60,923 nt of DNA from JBCDLI01 sp038745535 (GTDB lineage: Bacteria; Pseudomonadota; Alphaproteobacteria; Rhizobiales; Rhizobiaceae), in NCBI GenBank assembly GCA_038745535.1, contig JBCDLI010000011.1, positions 1-60,923 on the forward strand, read 5' to 3'. A program made the translations under genes and the position numbers. The notes beneath the pieces are model-generated. The model made no database searches. It was given only the letters and a program-made list of their open reading frames with translations, and was not told the DNA's origin. Of the stretch, positions 8,822 through 17,824 are shown one piece after another. Within the stretch, counting starts at the first letter, position 1. Every line of letters starts with the position of its first letter.

Positions 8822-10275
8822 GCCAGCCTATCCCCCACGAGAAACTCCAGCGCTTTGTCCAAGCGAATGTGCGGCAACGACAGGGTGAGGCCATCTGCGG
8901 TTACTTCCAGGTTTGGCGGCCTAAACTTCACGAAGCGATGATTGCCCGGCTTTAAACTCGAGCTGAAGAGTTCGGATGCGGTATGTGGTAAATCACCGGG
9001 GAATACGGCGGTCTCCGTTGCGCCATCGAATGTCTCGCCGCCAACCATTTCTCCTCTGCTGGGCGTACCGACGACGACGGGCAGCGTCTCTGCGCCATCC
9101 CTCATCTCCGCTTCGCGCGTGGAGCGCACAGCAGCCATGGCGATGGTTGACACTTGGGCGCCTGAAAAGCGGGCCTCTTTCATTGCTTTGTCGACGACAG
9201 AACGGACGATGCCTTCGAGTTGATTGTGGCTTGTGTGGTGCAGATGGTCTGCTTTCGTGGCTGCGATGAGTATCCGGTCTATCCGGCGTCGCCAAAAAGC
9301 GGAGATCGGGTTGGAAGTGCCCGTTCGAAATACCATCATAACTTCAGACAGCGCACGTTGCAGGTCAGCAAGCGCTTCGCTGCCGGCATTGATTGCATGC
9401 ATCGCGTCGATCAACACGATCTGCCGATCCAGCCTGGTGATGTGTTCGCGGAAAAACGGCTTTACGACGAGCGTCTTGTAGGCCTCATAGCGCCGCTCCA
9501 TCATCGCATAGAGCGATTTCGAGTTTGGTCTTGGTTGCCCTTTCGCGATTTCTAGCGGCGCGAAGGTGAGGGCGGGTGAGCCTTCCATGTCGCCCGGCAT
9601 CAAGAACCGTCCCGGCGGTAAAGTTGAAAGCGCGAGATCGTCCCGCCGACACTCCCGCAGATATTCAGTGAACACTTTTGTCAATTCAAGCGCAGTGCTT
9701 TCGCTTGCTTCGGCATGCGGGTCCGTCTTTTCGGTCAGCTTGACCAAGTGCTTGGAAACTTTCGCACGACTATCTGACTTTGCCAGATTGAGTGCTTCAG
9801 CGCAGAAGTCTCGATAGGATTTTGACAGAAGTGGCAGGTCTAAAAGCCACTCACCTGGATAATCGACGATATCAAGATTGAGTGTACCGCCGGAGAATAT
9901 TCGGCTCCACGCTGATGCGCTCTCGAAGTCGATTTTCAGCCTGAGTTGTGAAATCGCTCTCGTGCTGTCTGGCCAGTTGCGACCTTCCACGATGGCGCGA
10001 ATATGGTCTTCATAGGCAAAGCGGGGGACACCATCATCAGGCTGAGGTTGGAGGTTTGCTCGTGTGATCCGCTGAGACGCCTGAGCCTCAAATAGAGGTA
10101 ATCGTCCACCGTGGATCAGGTTGTGAACCAGCGAGGTTATGAACACTGTTTTCCCGGCCCGGGAGAGCCCGGTCACGCCAAGGCGCAGCGACGGATTGAG
10201 AAGCCCACCGGCGCGGTCGGAAATGGTGTCTAGTGCGATGAGAGCTTCGTCACCGAAAGACACAGCATTGGCCAT
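8818..10275 (-). CDS. YcjX-family (DUF463) P-loop NTPase
   Basis: The 485-residue product has a P-loop GLSRAGKT near residue 35, a Walker-B-like NLDIVDYPGEW, and TKADHLHH resembling a G4 NKxD-type motif, so it is probably a GTP/ATP-binding GTPase-like protein. It ends HIRLDKALEFLVGDRLA, family-typical. It is coupled by a 4-nt overlap to the downstream YcjF homologue, which may anchor it at the membrane. Confidence 0.9.
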   Translation of the reverse strand: MANAVSFGDEALIALDTISDRAGGLLNPSLRLGVTGLSRAGKTVFITSLVHNLIHGGRLPLFEAQASQRITRANLQPQPDDGVPRFAYEDHIRAIVEGRNWPDSTRAISQLRLKIDFESASAWSRIFSGGTLNLDIVDYPGEWLLDLPLLSKSYRDFCAEALNLAKSDSRAKVSKHLVKLTEKTDPHAEASESTALELTKVFTEYLRECRRDDLALSTLPPGRFLMPGDMEGSPALTFAPLEIAKGQPRPNSKSLYAMMERRYEAYKTLVVKPFFREHITRLDRQIVLIDAMHAINAGSEALADLQRALSEVMMVFRTGTSNPISAFWRRRIDRILIAATKADHLHHTSHNQLEGIVRSVVDKAMKEARFSGAQVSTIAMAAVRSTREAEMRDGAETLPVVVGTPSRGEMVGGETFDGATETAVFPGDLPHTASELFSSSLKPGNHRFVKFRPPNLEVTADGLTLSLPHIRLDKALEFLVGDRLA

Positions 10276-10304
10276 AAAAGTAACCTCACCGCGTGTGATC
10301 GGGA

Positions 10305-10811
10305 CTAAAGATCAGCCGGCGTCAGATAAAACGCCAGCTTACCGGTTCTGCCCAGAAATCCGGCTGGAGCGCCATCAAATTCAATTGCCACACAACCCGC
10401 AGTCCTAAAGCCCATGTTCAGCGCATCTATGTGCTCGGCTGGACCGTTTTGAGAGAGTGCTAGCGCGAGGTCTTCGAGCATCGGGTTGTGGCCAACGAGC
10501 ATGATCGAATTTGCGGCGCCGGAGCCGGATGCAATTTCAAGGTATCCCGGTGCATCGGTGCCATAGAGATCATCGGTGCTGATGACCCGATCTGTTGCCC
10601 CCAATTCACAGTTCACGGCTTCGATTGTCTGTTGCGCGCGCGCGGCAGTGGAGCAGATAATCTTATCAGGCATTATGCCACGTGATTTAAGTTCGCGCCC
10701 TATGGCTTTTGCATCGCTAACGCCCCGGTCTTCGAGTTTGCGGTCAAAGTCGCGCTTGCCGGGCTCTGCCCATTTCGCCTTACCGTGACGCATTAAATAT
10801 AGCGTGCCCAA
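10305..10811 (-). CDS. SixA-type histidine phosphatase
   Basis: Histidine phosphatase superfamily protein of about 168 residues. YLMRHGKAKW holds the RHG phospho-histidine motif, STAARAQQT the second Arg region and LVGHNPMLED the second catalytic His. Such proteins dephosphorylate phosphohistidine or small phosphoesters in the cytoplasm. I chose the TTG at 10811: GGGAGGG (10817-10823) precedes it by 5 nt, and family members start just before the RHG strand. An ATG at 10886 would add 25 unmatched residues. Confidence 0.85.
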   Translation of the reverse strand: MGTLYLMRHGKAKWAEPGKRDFDRKLEDRGVSDAKAIGRELKSRGIMPDKIICSTAARAQQTIEAVNCELGATDRVISTDDLYGTDAPGYLEIASGSGAANSIMLVGHNPMLEDLALALSQNGPAEHIDALNMGFRTAGCVAIEFDGAPAGFLGRTGKLAFYLTPADL

Positions 10812-11051
10812 AATTGCCCTCCCGTCGCACGCTGTGGATACCTGCGCTTGCGTTGTTGCGCAACTGTGGTTCGTGGTTACTGACACGAGAGTGACGCGTT
10901 CACTGGCGGCTTTCTCAATGCATCGGCGAGATTATTTCGCAACATCCATTGGAGCCGACGGGGAAAATTGGGGAAAATCGATTGACACTTATTACCAGTT
11001 GTTCGGGAAACAATGCGGGCCTATATGACTGTAAGGCCAAAGGATTCGCAC

Positions 11052-11468
11052 ATGTCAGCGCAGATTGAGGTTGAATATTCCCCTTCGGAAGATGAGGAGT
11101 TCATGAACCCTAAAATGCGGGCTTATTTCCGCGGAAAACTGATTGGGTGGCGCGATGAGATTTTGCGCGAGGCGCGGGGCACGCTCGAAGAGCTACAGGC
11201 CGAAGATTCCAACCACCCGGATATAGCCGACAGGGCATCCTCTGAAACAGATCGCTCGATAGAGCTACGGGCTCGTGACCGACAGCGGAAGCTAATTACG
11301 AAAATTGATCAGGCAATCCGCAGGATCGACGATGGTTCTTATGGCTATTGCGAAGAGACCGGCGAGCCAATCTCTGTCATGCGCCTCGACGCTCGTCCGG
11401 TCGCTACAATGTCTTTGGAAGCTCAGGAACGGCATGAACGTCGCGAGCGCGTCTACCGCGAAGAGTAA
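11052..11468 (+). CDS. dksA: DksA/TraR-family transcription factor with reduced zinc finger
   Basis: DksA binds the secondary channel of RNA polymerase and, with ppGpp, modulates stringent-response promoters. The 138-residue product has the coiled-coil domain and the C-terminal finger region GYCEETGEPI. Of the four classical zinc cysteines only the first remains: the motif reads CxxT, and the second knuckle reads AxxS (PVATMSLEA). Alphaproteobacterial DksA proteins commonly show such variants. The ATG at 11052 has AAAGGA 7 nt upstream; an earlier in-frame ATG at 11013 is unlikely. Confidence 0.9.
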   Translation: MSAQIEVEYSPSEDEEFMNPKMRAYFRGKLIGWRDEILREARGTLEELQAEDSNHPDIADRASSETDRSIELRARDRQRKLITKIDQAIRRIDDGSYGYCEETGEPISVMRLDARPVATMSLEAQERHERRERVYREE

Positions 11469-11476
11469 TCTTCCCG

Positions 11477-11497
11477 GCTAGATTTTTCTAATCTAGC
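11477..11497. terminator. Stem-loop between convergent genes
   Basis: GCTAGATT (11477-11484) pairs perfectly with AATCTAGC (11490-11497) across a 5-nt loop. It lies just past dksA and overlaps the stop of the FliO-like gene. It may end both transcripts, though no long T tract follows. Confidence 0.4.
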
Positions 11498-12284
11498 GGC
11501 TTCGATTGAGTTCTTTCACCAAATCCGCCATCTCGGCATCTAAGTCATTGAGGCCGTCGCTCTGAGATGCGGGCAGATTTTGTTGCGGCACAATCGGGGT
11601 TGGCGCGGGCTCGTTTTTGACGATTGCAGGCTTCGGTGGTGTAGCTGGTTGTGCCGGTGGCATTGAACGACGGAGTTCGACTTGGTCCTGCCGCGCTGGC
11701 GTAGGCGCTCCAGTCGCTTGAGGCTGTGCCGGTGCAGGCTCCGACCTTACCTCCGAAGCGACTTGCCGTGTCGCGCGCGAAGCGGCAACTCGCTCTTCTT
11801 GAGCCACTATTGGGCGCGGTGGAGTTGTACGGGGCGATGCTTCACGTTGTGACCGCGGAGCGGCTGCGACCTGTGGCTCGGCGACTGCCGGCGCAGGTTT
11901 TTGCAAGGATTTCTCGATGGGTTTCGTCTGCGCGGGGGTTACCTGGGGTCTTACGGTAGGCTGATCGTGAACATCCGGTTTTGCTATCGGTGCATTTCGC
12001 GCAGTCTCTTCGCGCTTAATGCCAGTCTCGAGTATGAGATCATTGGTTCCACCAATCACGATCAGATGTTCAACATCGTCCCGGCGGACCAGAACAAGTC
12101 GGCGTTTCGCGTCAATTGGTGCAGCATCAATTACGTCAAGCCGAACATGCTCTCCAGATCCGAAACTGGACCTACCGCGGAAAAACGCTTGGTAGACGAC
12201 TGCGACGAGCACAATGAGCCCCACCGCGGCGATCGACACAGTGCCTAATGTGGTTCCAAAAATTGAACTCATCCAATCTAACAC
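11493..12284 (-). CDS. FliO-like single-pass membrane protein with Pro-rich tail
   Basis: The protein of about 263 residues has one N-terminal membrane helix (TVSIAAVGLIVLVAVVYQAF). A FliO/MopB-like patch follows: LDVIDAAPIDAKRRLVLVRR, then HLIVIGGTNDLILETGI. About 150 residues rich in Pro/Ala/Gln complete it. In FliO this patch helps build the flagellar export gate, but no flagellar gene is nearby and the tail is unusual. The GTG at 12284 sits 7 nt after GAGGG; TTG at 12287 and ATG at 12272 are alternatives. Divergent from cckA. Confidence 0.7.
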   Translation of the reverse strand: MLDWMSSIFGTTLGTVSIAAVGLIVLVAVVYQAFFRGRSSFGSGEHVRLDVIDAAPIDAKRRLVLVRRDDVEHLIVIGGTNDLILETGIKREETARNAPIAKPDVHDQPTVRPQVTPAQTKPIEKSLQKPAPAVAEPQVAAAPRSQREASPRTTPPRPIVAQEERVAASRATRQVASEVRSEPAPAQPQATGAPTPARQDQVELRRSMPPAQPATPPKPAIVKNEPAPTPIVPQQNLPASQSDGLNDLDAEMADLVKELNRSR

Positions 12285-12425
12285 CAATACGCCCTCAACT
12301 GCTTTGCCATATTAGACACGCTCACGTTGCATTACAGAGGATAAAAATATCTCTGCAACCCCTTCCGCCCCAAACACGATTGTGATTCAAGCTCGACGGC
12401 GTGGTTGTTAAGGGGAAATTGAGCG

Positions 12426-15053
12426 ATGGCAAAGCGGCCGACGTCTTCAAAGGCAATTCCAGACCCGTTGGTCGAGCCGCGCGAGGGAAATGCCACTACA
12501 ATACGCACCGCCATCATTGCCTTTCTTTTGCTGCTTGCGGCGTTTGCGATGTTTGTCTTCCGCGATTCCCTCGATCAAAATCTCGTCGTTTTGCTTTTGG
12601 CCATTCTTGCCGTTATCGGGATGTTTTTCTTGTTCGGCTCGGTGACCGGACTGGTGACTTTTGGCTCAGGAAAGCCTCCTGTTCATCCCGGCATTGAGTA
12701 TCTGAATGCGCTCCACGAAGGGGTTTGTATCACCGACGACACGAACGCGGTTGTCTATGCCAACCACGCCTATGGTAAAACAACCGGCGCTAAGAGTGCC
12801 GCGGATGTGAAGTCGCCGGAGCAGTTGTTTGCCGGACACGACGATGTCGCCAACGCGATTTATCGGCTGATGACCTCTGTATCGGCAGGTAAAACGGCGA
12901 AGGAAGAACTGCGCACAACGACTGGTCTCGGCGTGTCCCACGGTGAACCGATGTGGTATCGCGTTGGCGGCTGGCCAATGTATTCCACCAATATCGGCAA
13001 GAACCTGAAGGTCTGGTCGCTGGAAGACATTACCCGGGAGCGCCAAGATCAAGAGCGCGTTTTCCGAGAGCTTCAACAAGCTATCGATCACTTAGATGAA
13101 GTGCCTGTCGGTTTCTTTGCTGCCGATCAGAGCGGGCGGGTGCAGTATATCAATTCAACCCTTGCGGGCTGGTTTGGTATGGATCTGGTTTCCGTGTCAT
13201 CAAAGTCGATCACGATTGAAGACCTGTTAGGCATCGACAATGCGGCAAGTCTTGGTGCTGAATTGCATCGCGACAATGGGTCTGGCCCCATCATTGTCGA
13301 CACAGAGATTGGGGATGGGGAGCTCAATAAGCCCGTCAGGCTGATACACGTGCCAGCATCTGAAATGACAAATGGTACGGTTTTGCCATCGCGTACTGTT
13401 GTCATCGACGACAGTACTTCGGCGACGAGCCTAACCGGTCGCGGCGGGGGCGACATTCGCTTCAACCGGTTCTTTGATTCAACACCCATGGCGATTGCGA
13501 CGTTAAACAAGCAGGGCGTCGTGGTCCGCACGAATAACTCATTTTCGCGCATGTTTGCCGCTGTTGCGAGCGCCGAACACCTTGCTGGCCGAGCAGTGTT
13601 TGAAAGTCTGTTACATGAGACAGACGTGGCTCGTTTTCGAAAGGCCTTTGCCGATGCCGCGCAAAAGCGCGACAGGATAGAGCCCTTCGAAGCGCGTCTT
13701 CCAATCTCGGTGAAGAATGACCTTACCAATGACGAGGTCTTTGTACGCGTTTTCATTAACGGCATCGCGAAAGGTGGTGTCGTTGAAATGGAAGGCCATG
13801 CGGAGCCATCGGAAGAAGAAGCCGTTCTCGTTTACGTGATGGACACGACGGAACAGAAGGGCCTGGAAAATCAGATGGCGCAAAGCCAAAAGATGCAAGC
13901 GGTGGGGCAACTGGCCGGGGGTATCGCGCACGATTTCAACAACGTGCTTACCGCAATCATCATGTCGTCTGATCTGCTGCTGACAAACCATCGTCCAAGC
14001 GATCCGTCTTTCCCCGATATTATGAATATCAAGCAGAATGCAAACCGAGCTGCATCCTTGGTTCGTCAGCTGCTCGCGTTTTCACGGCGCCAGACACTCA
14101 GGCCGCAGGTGTTATCAGTCACCGATGTGCTGGCCGATTTGCGGATGCTGCTTACCCGCTTGGTGGGCAATGAAATTGATGTGCATATTGAGCATGGACG
14201 CGAGCTGTGGCCGGTTAAAGCTGATCTTGGGCAGTTTGAGCAAGTTGTCGTGAACCTCTGCGTGAACGCACGTGACGCGATGCCCGATGGGGGTACGCTG
14301 ACCATCCGCACGAGCAATGTGCTTTCTGCCGATGTTGCAACGCTCAACTATCGTGGTTTGCAGAAAGAGCATGACTACGTACTGATCGACATTGAGGATC
14401 AAGGCACCGGCATCGAGCCCGACGTGCTGCAAAAGATCTTCGAGCCGTTCTTCTCAACCAAAGAGGTCGGCAAGGGCACGGGGCTTGGCCTTTCAATGGT
14501 CTACGGCATCATCAAGCAGACCGGCGGGCACATCTATGCCGACTCCGAAGTCGGCAAGGGCTCCACATTCCGCATCTTTCTACCGCGTCATGTGGTTGAG
14601 AACGTCGAGCAGATTGCCGCTATCGAAACCGTCCCTGCAAAGGCGGACGAAGAAAAACGCCGCGATCTTTCAGGAAGTGCGACCGTTCTGCTCGTTGAGG
14701 ATGAACCTGCTGTACGGATGGGCGGAGTTCGCGCGCTGCAGTCCCGCGGATATACCGTGCACGAGGCAGGCAGCGGTGTTGAGGCCATGGAGGTGATGGA
14801 GGACCACGGCGACGAAGTGGACCTGATCGTCTCCGATGTTGTCATGCCGGAGATGGACGGACCGAGCCTCCTAAGAGAAGTAAGGAAACTGCGGCCCGAC
14901 ATAAAGTTTGTGTTCGTTTCGGGCTACGCTGAGGAAGCGTTTTCGAAGAACCTGCCGGAGGGCGAGAAGTTCGGCTTCTTGCCGAAGCCGTTCTCGCTGA
15001 AGCAACTCGCGACAAAGGTGAAAGAGACCTTAAACGAAGTCGAGGCCGATTGA
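12426..15053 (+). CDS. cckA: Cell-cycle hybrid histidine kinase CckA
   Basis: CckA phosphorylates CtrA through ChpT and so controls cell-cycle transcription in alphaproteobacteria. The 875-residue product has two membrane helices (about 24-45 and 53-78), tandem PAS-like domains (about 90-470), and a HisKA domain with GGIAHDFNNVL, His at about 502. An HATPase domain (NLCVNARDAMPDGG, GTGLGLSMVYG) and a C-terminal receiver follow, with VLLVEDEP and phospho-acceptor Asp about 804 in IVSDVVMPEMDG. The GGIAHDFNN box and domain order are CckA-specific. The promoter region faces the FliO-like gene. Confidence 0.95.
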   Translation: MAKRPTSSKAIPDPLVEPREGNATTIRTAIIAFLLLLAAFAMFVFRDSLDQNLVVLLLAILAVIGMFFLFGSVTGLVTFGSGKPPVHPGIEYLNALHEGVCITDDTNAVVYANHAYGKTTGAKSAADVKSPEQLFAGHDDVANAIYRLMTSVSAGKTAKEELRTTTGLGVSHGEPMWYRVGGWPMYSTNIGKNLKVWSLEDITRERQDQERVFRELQQAIDHLDEVPVGFFAADQSGRVQYINSTLAGWFGMDLVSVSSKSITIEDLLGIDNAASLGAELHRDNGSGPIIVDTEIGDGELNKPVRLIHVPASEMTNGTVLPSRTVVIDDSTSATSLTGRGGGDIRFNRFFDSTPMAIATLNKQGVVVRTNNSFSRMFAAVASAEHLAGRAVFESLLHETDVARFRKAFADAAQKRDRIEPFEARLPISVKNDLTNDEVFVRVFINGIAKGGVVEMEGHAEPSEEEAVLVYVMDTTEQKGLENQMAQSQKMQAVGQLAGGIAHDFNNVLTAIIMSSDLLLTNHRPSDPSFPDIMNIKQNANRAASLVRQLLAFSRRQTLRPQVLSVTDVLADLRMLLTRLVGNEIDVHIEHGRELWPVKADLGQFEQVVVNLCVNARDAMPDGGTLTIRTSNVLSADVATLNYRGLQKEHDYVLIDIEDQGTGIEPDVLQKIFEPFFSTKEVGKGTGLGLSMVYGIIKQTGGHIYADSEVGKGSTFRIFLPRHVVENVEQIAAIETVPAKADEEKRRDLSGSATVLLVEDEPAVRMGGVRALQSRGYTVHEAGSGVEAMEVMEDHGDEVDLIVSDVVMPEMDGPSLLREVRKLRPDIKFVFVSGYAEEAFSKNLPEGEKFGFLPKPFSLKQLATKVKETLNEVEAD

Positions 15054-15069
15054 CCGCGATCTCTGGTTT

Positions 15070-15249
15070 TCAGCGTACGATGCGCAGCGGAGCCAGAGCG
15101 GGTTGCTTCGCACTGTGACCCAAGCTCTTCATCGCCAGAGCGCGGCGGGCAAGTCCACGTGATTCCGGAAATAGGCCAGCCTCTTTCAAGACGCGCGCTT
15201 GTTTAATCATCATCCGTGCAAGGTCGAGTGCTTTGTTTGTACGAGCCAT
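15070..15249 (-). CDS. Small basic conserved protein
   Basis: A 59-residue, Arg/Lys/Ala-rich helical protein beginning MARTNKALDLARMMIKQARV. I chose 15249 because GGAG lies 9 nt upstream and the preceding 35 in-frame residues look non-coding. It is convergent with cckA, whose stop is 17 nt away. Function unknown. Confidence 0.55.
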   Translation of the reverse strand: MARTNKALDLARMMIKQARVLKEAGLFPESRGLARRALAMKSLGHSAKQPALAPLRIVR

Positions 15250-15497
15250 TGTTTCAATCTCCGAAGTGGGCGACCACGAACATGGGAACTCCCGAAATCT
15301 CCGGGTAGCTGGCGTTCGGTGAACGGTCTGTTGAGTCGGGGTGTGCGGAGGCAAAGGGCGGCGATGTCGCCTAAACGATGGACACTACCTGTTGTGGAAG
15401 TCAGTCGTTGCATCAATGTCTCCGCATCTGTCTACGGAGCGCCGCGGAAACGGTTGCGAATCAGTTAATCACGAAATGTTACAACTTTCGACTAATA

Positions 15498-15689
15498 TCA
15501 GCTGTCTTTGGCATCGGGGTCGTAGGCGATAAGCAGGCCCCAAACCGATACCGCTCCAATGGTCGCGAAAATGCCGGCCCACACGGTCGCGCCGTTCCAA
15601 AATTCAAAACCCGCCCATGCAAAGCAAGCGACCACGATTGAAATGCGCACCCATAGTGGACGGTGGCTGGGGTGGTCGAAGATTTTCAC
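15498..15689 (-). CDS. Small two-helix membrane protein (DUF3329-like)
   Basis: A 63-residue protein with helices around VRISIVVACFAWAGFEFW and GIFATIGAVSVWGLLIAY. The arrangement HPSHRPLWVRISIVV...FEFWNG resembles the small DUF3329 membrane segment. It lies 14 nt downstream of iolE on the same strand. Function unknown. Confidence 0.65.
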   Translation of the reverse strand: MKIFDHPSHRPLWVRISIVVACFAWAGFEFWNGATVWAGIFATIGAVSVWGLLIAYDPDAKDS

Positions 15690-15703
15690 GATCTGCCTTG
15701 GGT

Positions 15704-16603
15704 TCAGGCTGCGATTTTCAGACCCGCATTCTGGCAGGTTTCCAAGATGTGCTCAAATCCGCGCTTTGAATATTCGTAGGGCGGGGCTTTCGCAGGGTCT
15801 TGTTCGGCTTCAACCACGATCCAGCCATTGTAGTCAGTCTTTTTCAAGTGGTCTGTGACAGCTTGGAAATCGATTGCCCCGTCGCCGGGCACGGTGAATG
15901 CGCCTGCGATTACGGCATCCAAGAACGAATGATTAAATTCGCGGACGTCGCTGACGACTTCCGGCCGAATGTCTTTGTAGTGCACATGAAGAATGCGGTC
16001 GGACCACCGATCCATCGTGGCTGCGACGTTGCCGCCGCCGAAAAGCAAATGCCCCGTATCAAAGCAGAGATGCACTTTCGGCGAGGTGGCATCCATCAGC
16101 CAATTCACATCGTCTTCGCTCTCGATGATCGTGCCCATGTGGTGGTGGTAGGCAAGCGGCATGCCTTTGTCCGCCGTCCACTTGGCAAGCTCGCTCAGGC
16201 GTTTGCCATAGGCCTTAATTTCATCTTGGGTGAGGGTCGGGCGATTGTTGACCGGCGTTTTGATATCGCCTTGAACGGTGTTGGAGCATTCGGCATAGAC
16301 GATGCATGGCGCGTTGAGCGCTGCGAATTGCTCCACTTGTGCACGGACCGCTTGGCGTTCGGTCGCCACGTCATTGACCAACAGATTACCGGAGCACCAA
16401 CCGCCGCAAAGTGCGATGTCGGCGGCCTCCAGATAAGCGCGTAGACCTTGGGTGGTAGGCGGCATGCGTTGGCCGCGTTCCACGCCGGTGAAACCAATGT
16501 CGCGGGCCTCGCGCAGTGCTTGCTCCATGGTGAAAGTGGCGGTCAGATCGGGCAGGTCGTCGTTCTGCCACGCGATTGGAGAAATGCCGATTTTGACTGC
16601 CAC
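15704..16603 (-). CDS. iolE: Myo-inosose-2 dehydratase (IolE) homologue
   Basis: IolE dehydrates 2-keto-myo-inositol in inositol catabolism. The product of about 299 residues is an AP-endonuclease-2-like TIM barrel with the IolE landmarks KIGISPIAWQNDDLPDL, GWCSGNLL, YHHHMGT, FDTGHLLFGGG and HVHYKDIRPEV. I chose GTG 16603, six nt after GGGAGGG, over ATG 16618. No other iol gene is in the window, so it is orphaned here; a related sugar dehydratase or isomerase activity is possible. Confidence 0.85.
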   Translation of the reverse strand: MAVKIGISPIAWQNDDLPDLTATFTMEQALREARDIGFTGVERGQRMPPTTQGLRAYLEAADIALCGGWCSGNLLVNDVATERQAVRAQVEQFAALNAPCIVYAECSNTVQGDIKTPVNNRPTLTQDEIKAYGKRLSELAKWTADKGMPLAYHHHMGTIIESEDDVNWLMDATSPKVHLCFDTGHLLFGGGNVAATMDRWSDRILHVHYKDIRPEVVSDVREFNHSFLDAVIAGAFTVPGDGAIDFQAVTDHLKKTDYNGWIVVEAEQDPAKAPPYEYSKRGFEHILETCQNAGLKIAA

Positions 16604-16699
16604 GCCACGCCCTCCCAAGCTGCATTGTCGGATGGTGTGATGTCAGGGCGTGGCAGCCCCGCGCAAGGATGGTGTTGCGCGAAACCTGTCAGGAAACCG

Positions 16700-16903
16700 T
16701 CAGTCTTTGAGAACGAAGGTGACTTTCAGCGTCACGCGATACTCGGTGATTTTTCCATCGTCGACGATGACGTTTTGATCTTGCACCCAAGCGGCTTTGA
16801 CGTTTTTCAGCGTTTTGGACGCGCGCTTCACGCCTTTGGCGACGGCATCGTCAAAGGACTTGTTGGATGACGAGATGATTTCTGTAACGCGAGCGACGGA
16901 CAT
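16700..16903 (-). CDS. Dodecin family flavin-binding protein
   Basis: A 67-residue protein matching dodecin in length and pattern: MSVARVTEIISSSNKSFDDA, central KNVKAAWVQDQNV with the Trp expected to stack on flavin, and the final beta strand YRVTLKVTFVLKD. Dodecins form 12-subunit shells that store or buffer flavins in the cytoplasm. Start 16903 gives the exact family N-terminus; GGGAG lies upstream. Confidence 0.9.
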   Translation of the reverse strand: MSVARVTEIISSSNKSFDDAVAKGVKRASKTLKNVKAAWVQDQNVIVDDGKITEYRVTLKVTFVLKD

Positions 16904-17063
16904 GGTGCTTTCTCCCTTTAAAGTTGCAGCGCAAGGGAAGCACTTGGGTTGGCGTTTGTCTATGGCGGCGGGATGTGGCTTCGGTTGAGGGTTAATGGGG
17001 ATGTTAAACTGTGTGCTTCTCGCCCCATGCCGGAGAGAAAGCAAAATCAGCATCTTACCCAAC

Positions 17064-17093
17064 GGCTAAGTGTTAGATTTCTGCAAGAGAGGG
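17064..17093 (+). repeat. Left arm of inverted repeat around DUF559 gene
   Basis: This 30-bp stretch matches the reverse complement of 17484-17513 at about 25 of 30 positions. Both begin GCTAAGTG on their strand and end in TGCAAGAGAGGGG. It flanks the nuclease gene at 17142-17465. Confidence 0.6.
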
Positions 17094-17141
17094 GGGAGAG
17101 AAACGACGCAATTAACGGACGGCAGCGAATGAAGAAATGCG

Positions 17142-17465
17142 TCAAAGCACTGCGTCGAGGTTGTCTTCAATCTCGTCATTCGTGAAGCGAAGCGTCGTAA
17201 ATCCATGGCTCCGAAAATGCGCGTCGTGACGACCATCCTTCGCGCTATCGTCATGCTGCCAACCGTCGGCTTCGATGATCAGTCTTTTTTCGAAACAGAC
17301 GAAATCAAGAATGCACCCGTCCAGTGGCACTTGCCGTTTGAATTTCAGGCTTCCGAGTTGTTTGCGACGAAGCGCTTGCCACAAAAGCCACTCGGCCCTC
17401 GTTGGGTCACGGCGCATATCTTTCGCAAATTGGCGATGTTTCGGTGGCGGCGTTCGATGAACCAT
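17142..17465 (-). CDS. DUF559 (PD-(D/E)XK / Vsr-like) nuclease-fold protein
   Basis: A 107-residue protein with ARDMRRDPT-type opening (FAKDMRRDPTRAEWLLWQAL), FKRQVPLDGCILDFVC and LIIEADGWQHD, the conserved core of DUF559 proteins related to very-short-patch-repair endonucleases. Biological role is unclear; such genes are often mobile. It ends NLDAVL, some ten residues earlier than usual, and in-frame codons after the TGA continue helix-like, so the tail may be clipped. The ATG at 17465 is preferred because the earlier start at 17507 lies within the right repeat. Confidence 0.75.
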   Translation of the reverse strand: MVHRTPPPKHRQFAKDMRRDPTRAEWLLWQALRRKQLGSLKFKRQVPLDGCILDFVCFEKRLIIEADGWQHDDSAKDGRHDAHFRSHGFTTLRFTNDEIEDNLDAVL

Positions 17466-17483
17466 AGTGCGTTTAGTGATTGC

Positions 17484-17513
17484 CCCTCTCTTGCAAAAAC
17501 TAAGCACTTAGCA
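17484..17513 (-). repeat. Right arm of inverted repeat around DUF559 gene
   Basis: Read on the minus strand this is GCTAAGTGCTTAG followed by a T run and TGCAAGAGAGGGG, partner of 17064-17093. A hairpin CTTAGC/GCTAAG and a second one, CTCTCCC/GGGAGAG near 17540-17557, adjoin it, so this is a small REP-like patch. Confidence 0.6.
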
Positions 17514-17616
17514 TCCGCTAAGCACAAGTTTTTGTTTTCTCTCCCGCAGGGGGAGAGAGATCACCGAAGCTTCAAAATTCACCGCGAAATGCGGTGTCTG
17601 GCGTTTCCCCGATTCC

Positions 17617-17823
17617 TCAAGCCGCCACGTATTCCACGATACTTGAAGGCTCAGGAATAACTTCGCCATCTTCGCGCATGCCATCTAAGTGTATACGGAT
17701 CGCCTCGGTGATGGCTGTCTCTGTTGCTTCGAGAGAAGCACCCGTGGCTACGCATCCGGGCAGATCAGGAACGTATGCTGAATAGTTGTTTTCGGCTTTT
17801 TCAATGACAACGGCGTAGCGCAT
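17617..17823 (-). CDS. hicB: HicB family antitoxin
   Basis: A 68-residue protein of the partial RNase-H-like HicB fold: YAVVIEKAENNYSAYVPDLP, GCVATGASLEATE and HLDGMREDGEVIPEP. HicB binds and blocks the HicA mRNase. No C-terminal DNA-binding domain is visible, so this is the short form. It follows hicA by one nucleotide. Confidence 0.88.
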   Translation of the reverse strand: MRYAVVIEKAENNYSAYVPDLPGCVATGASLEATETAITEAIRIHLDGMREDGEVIPEPSSIVEYVAA

Positions 17824-17824
17824 C

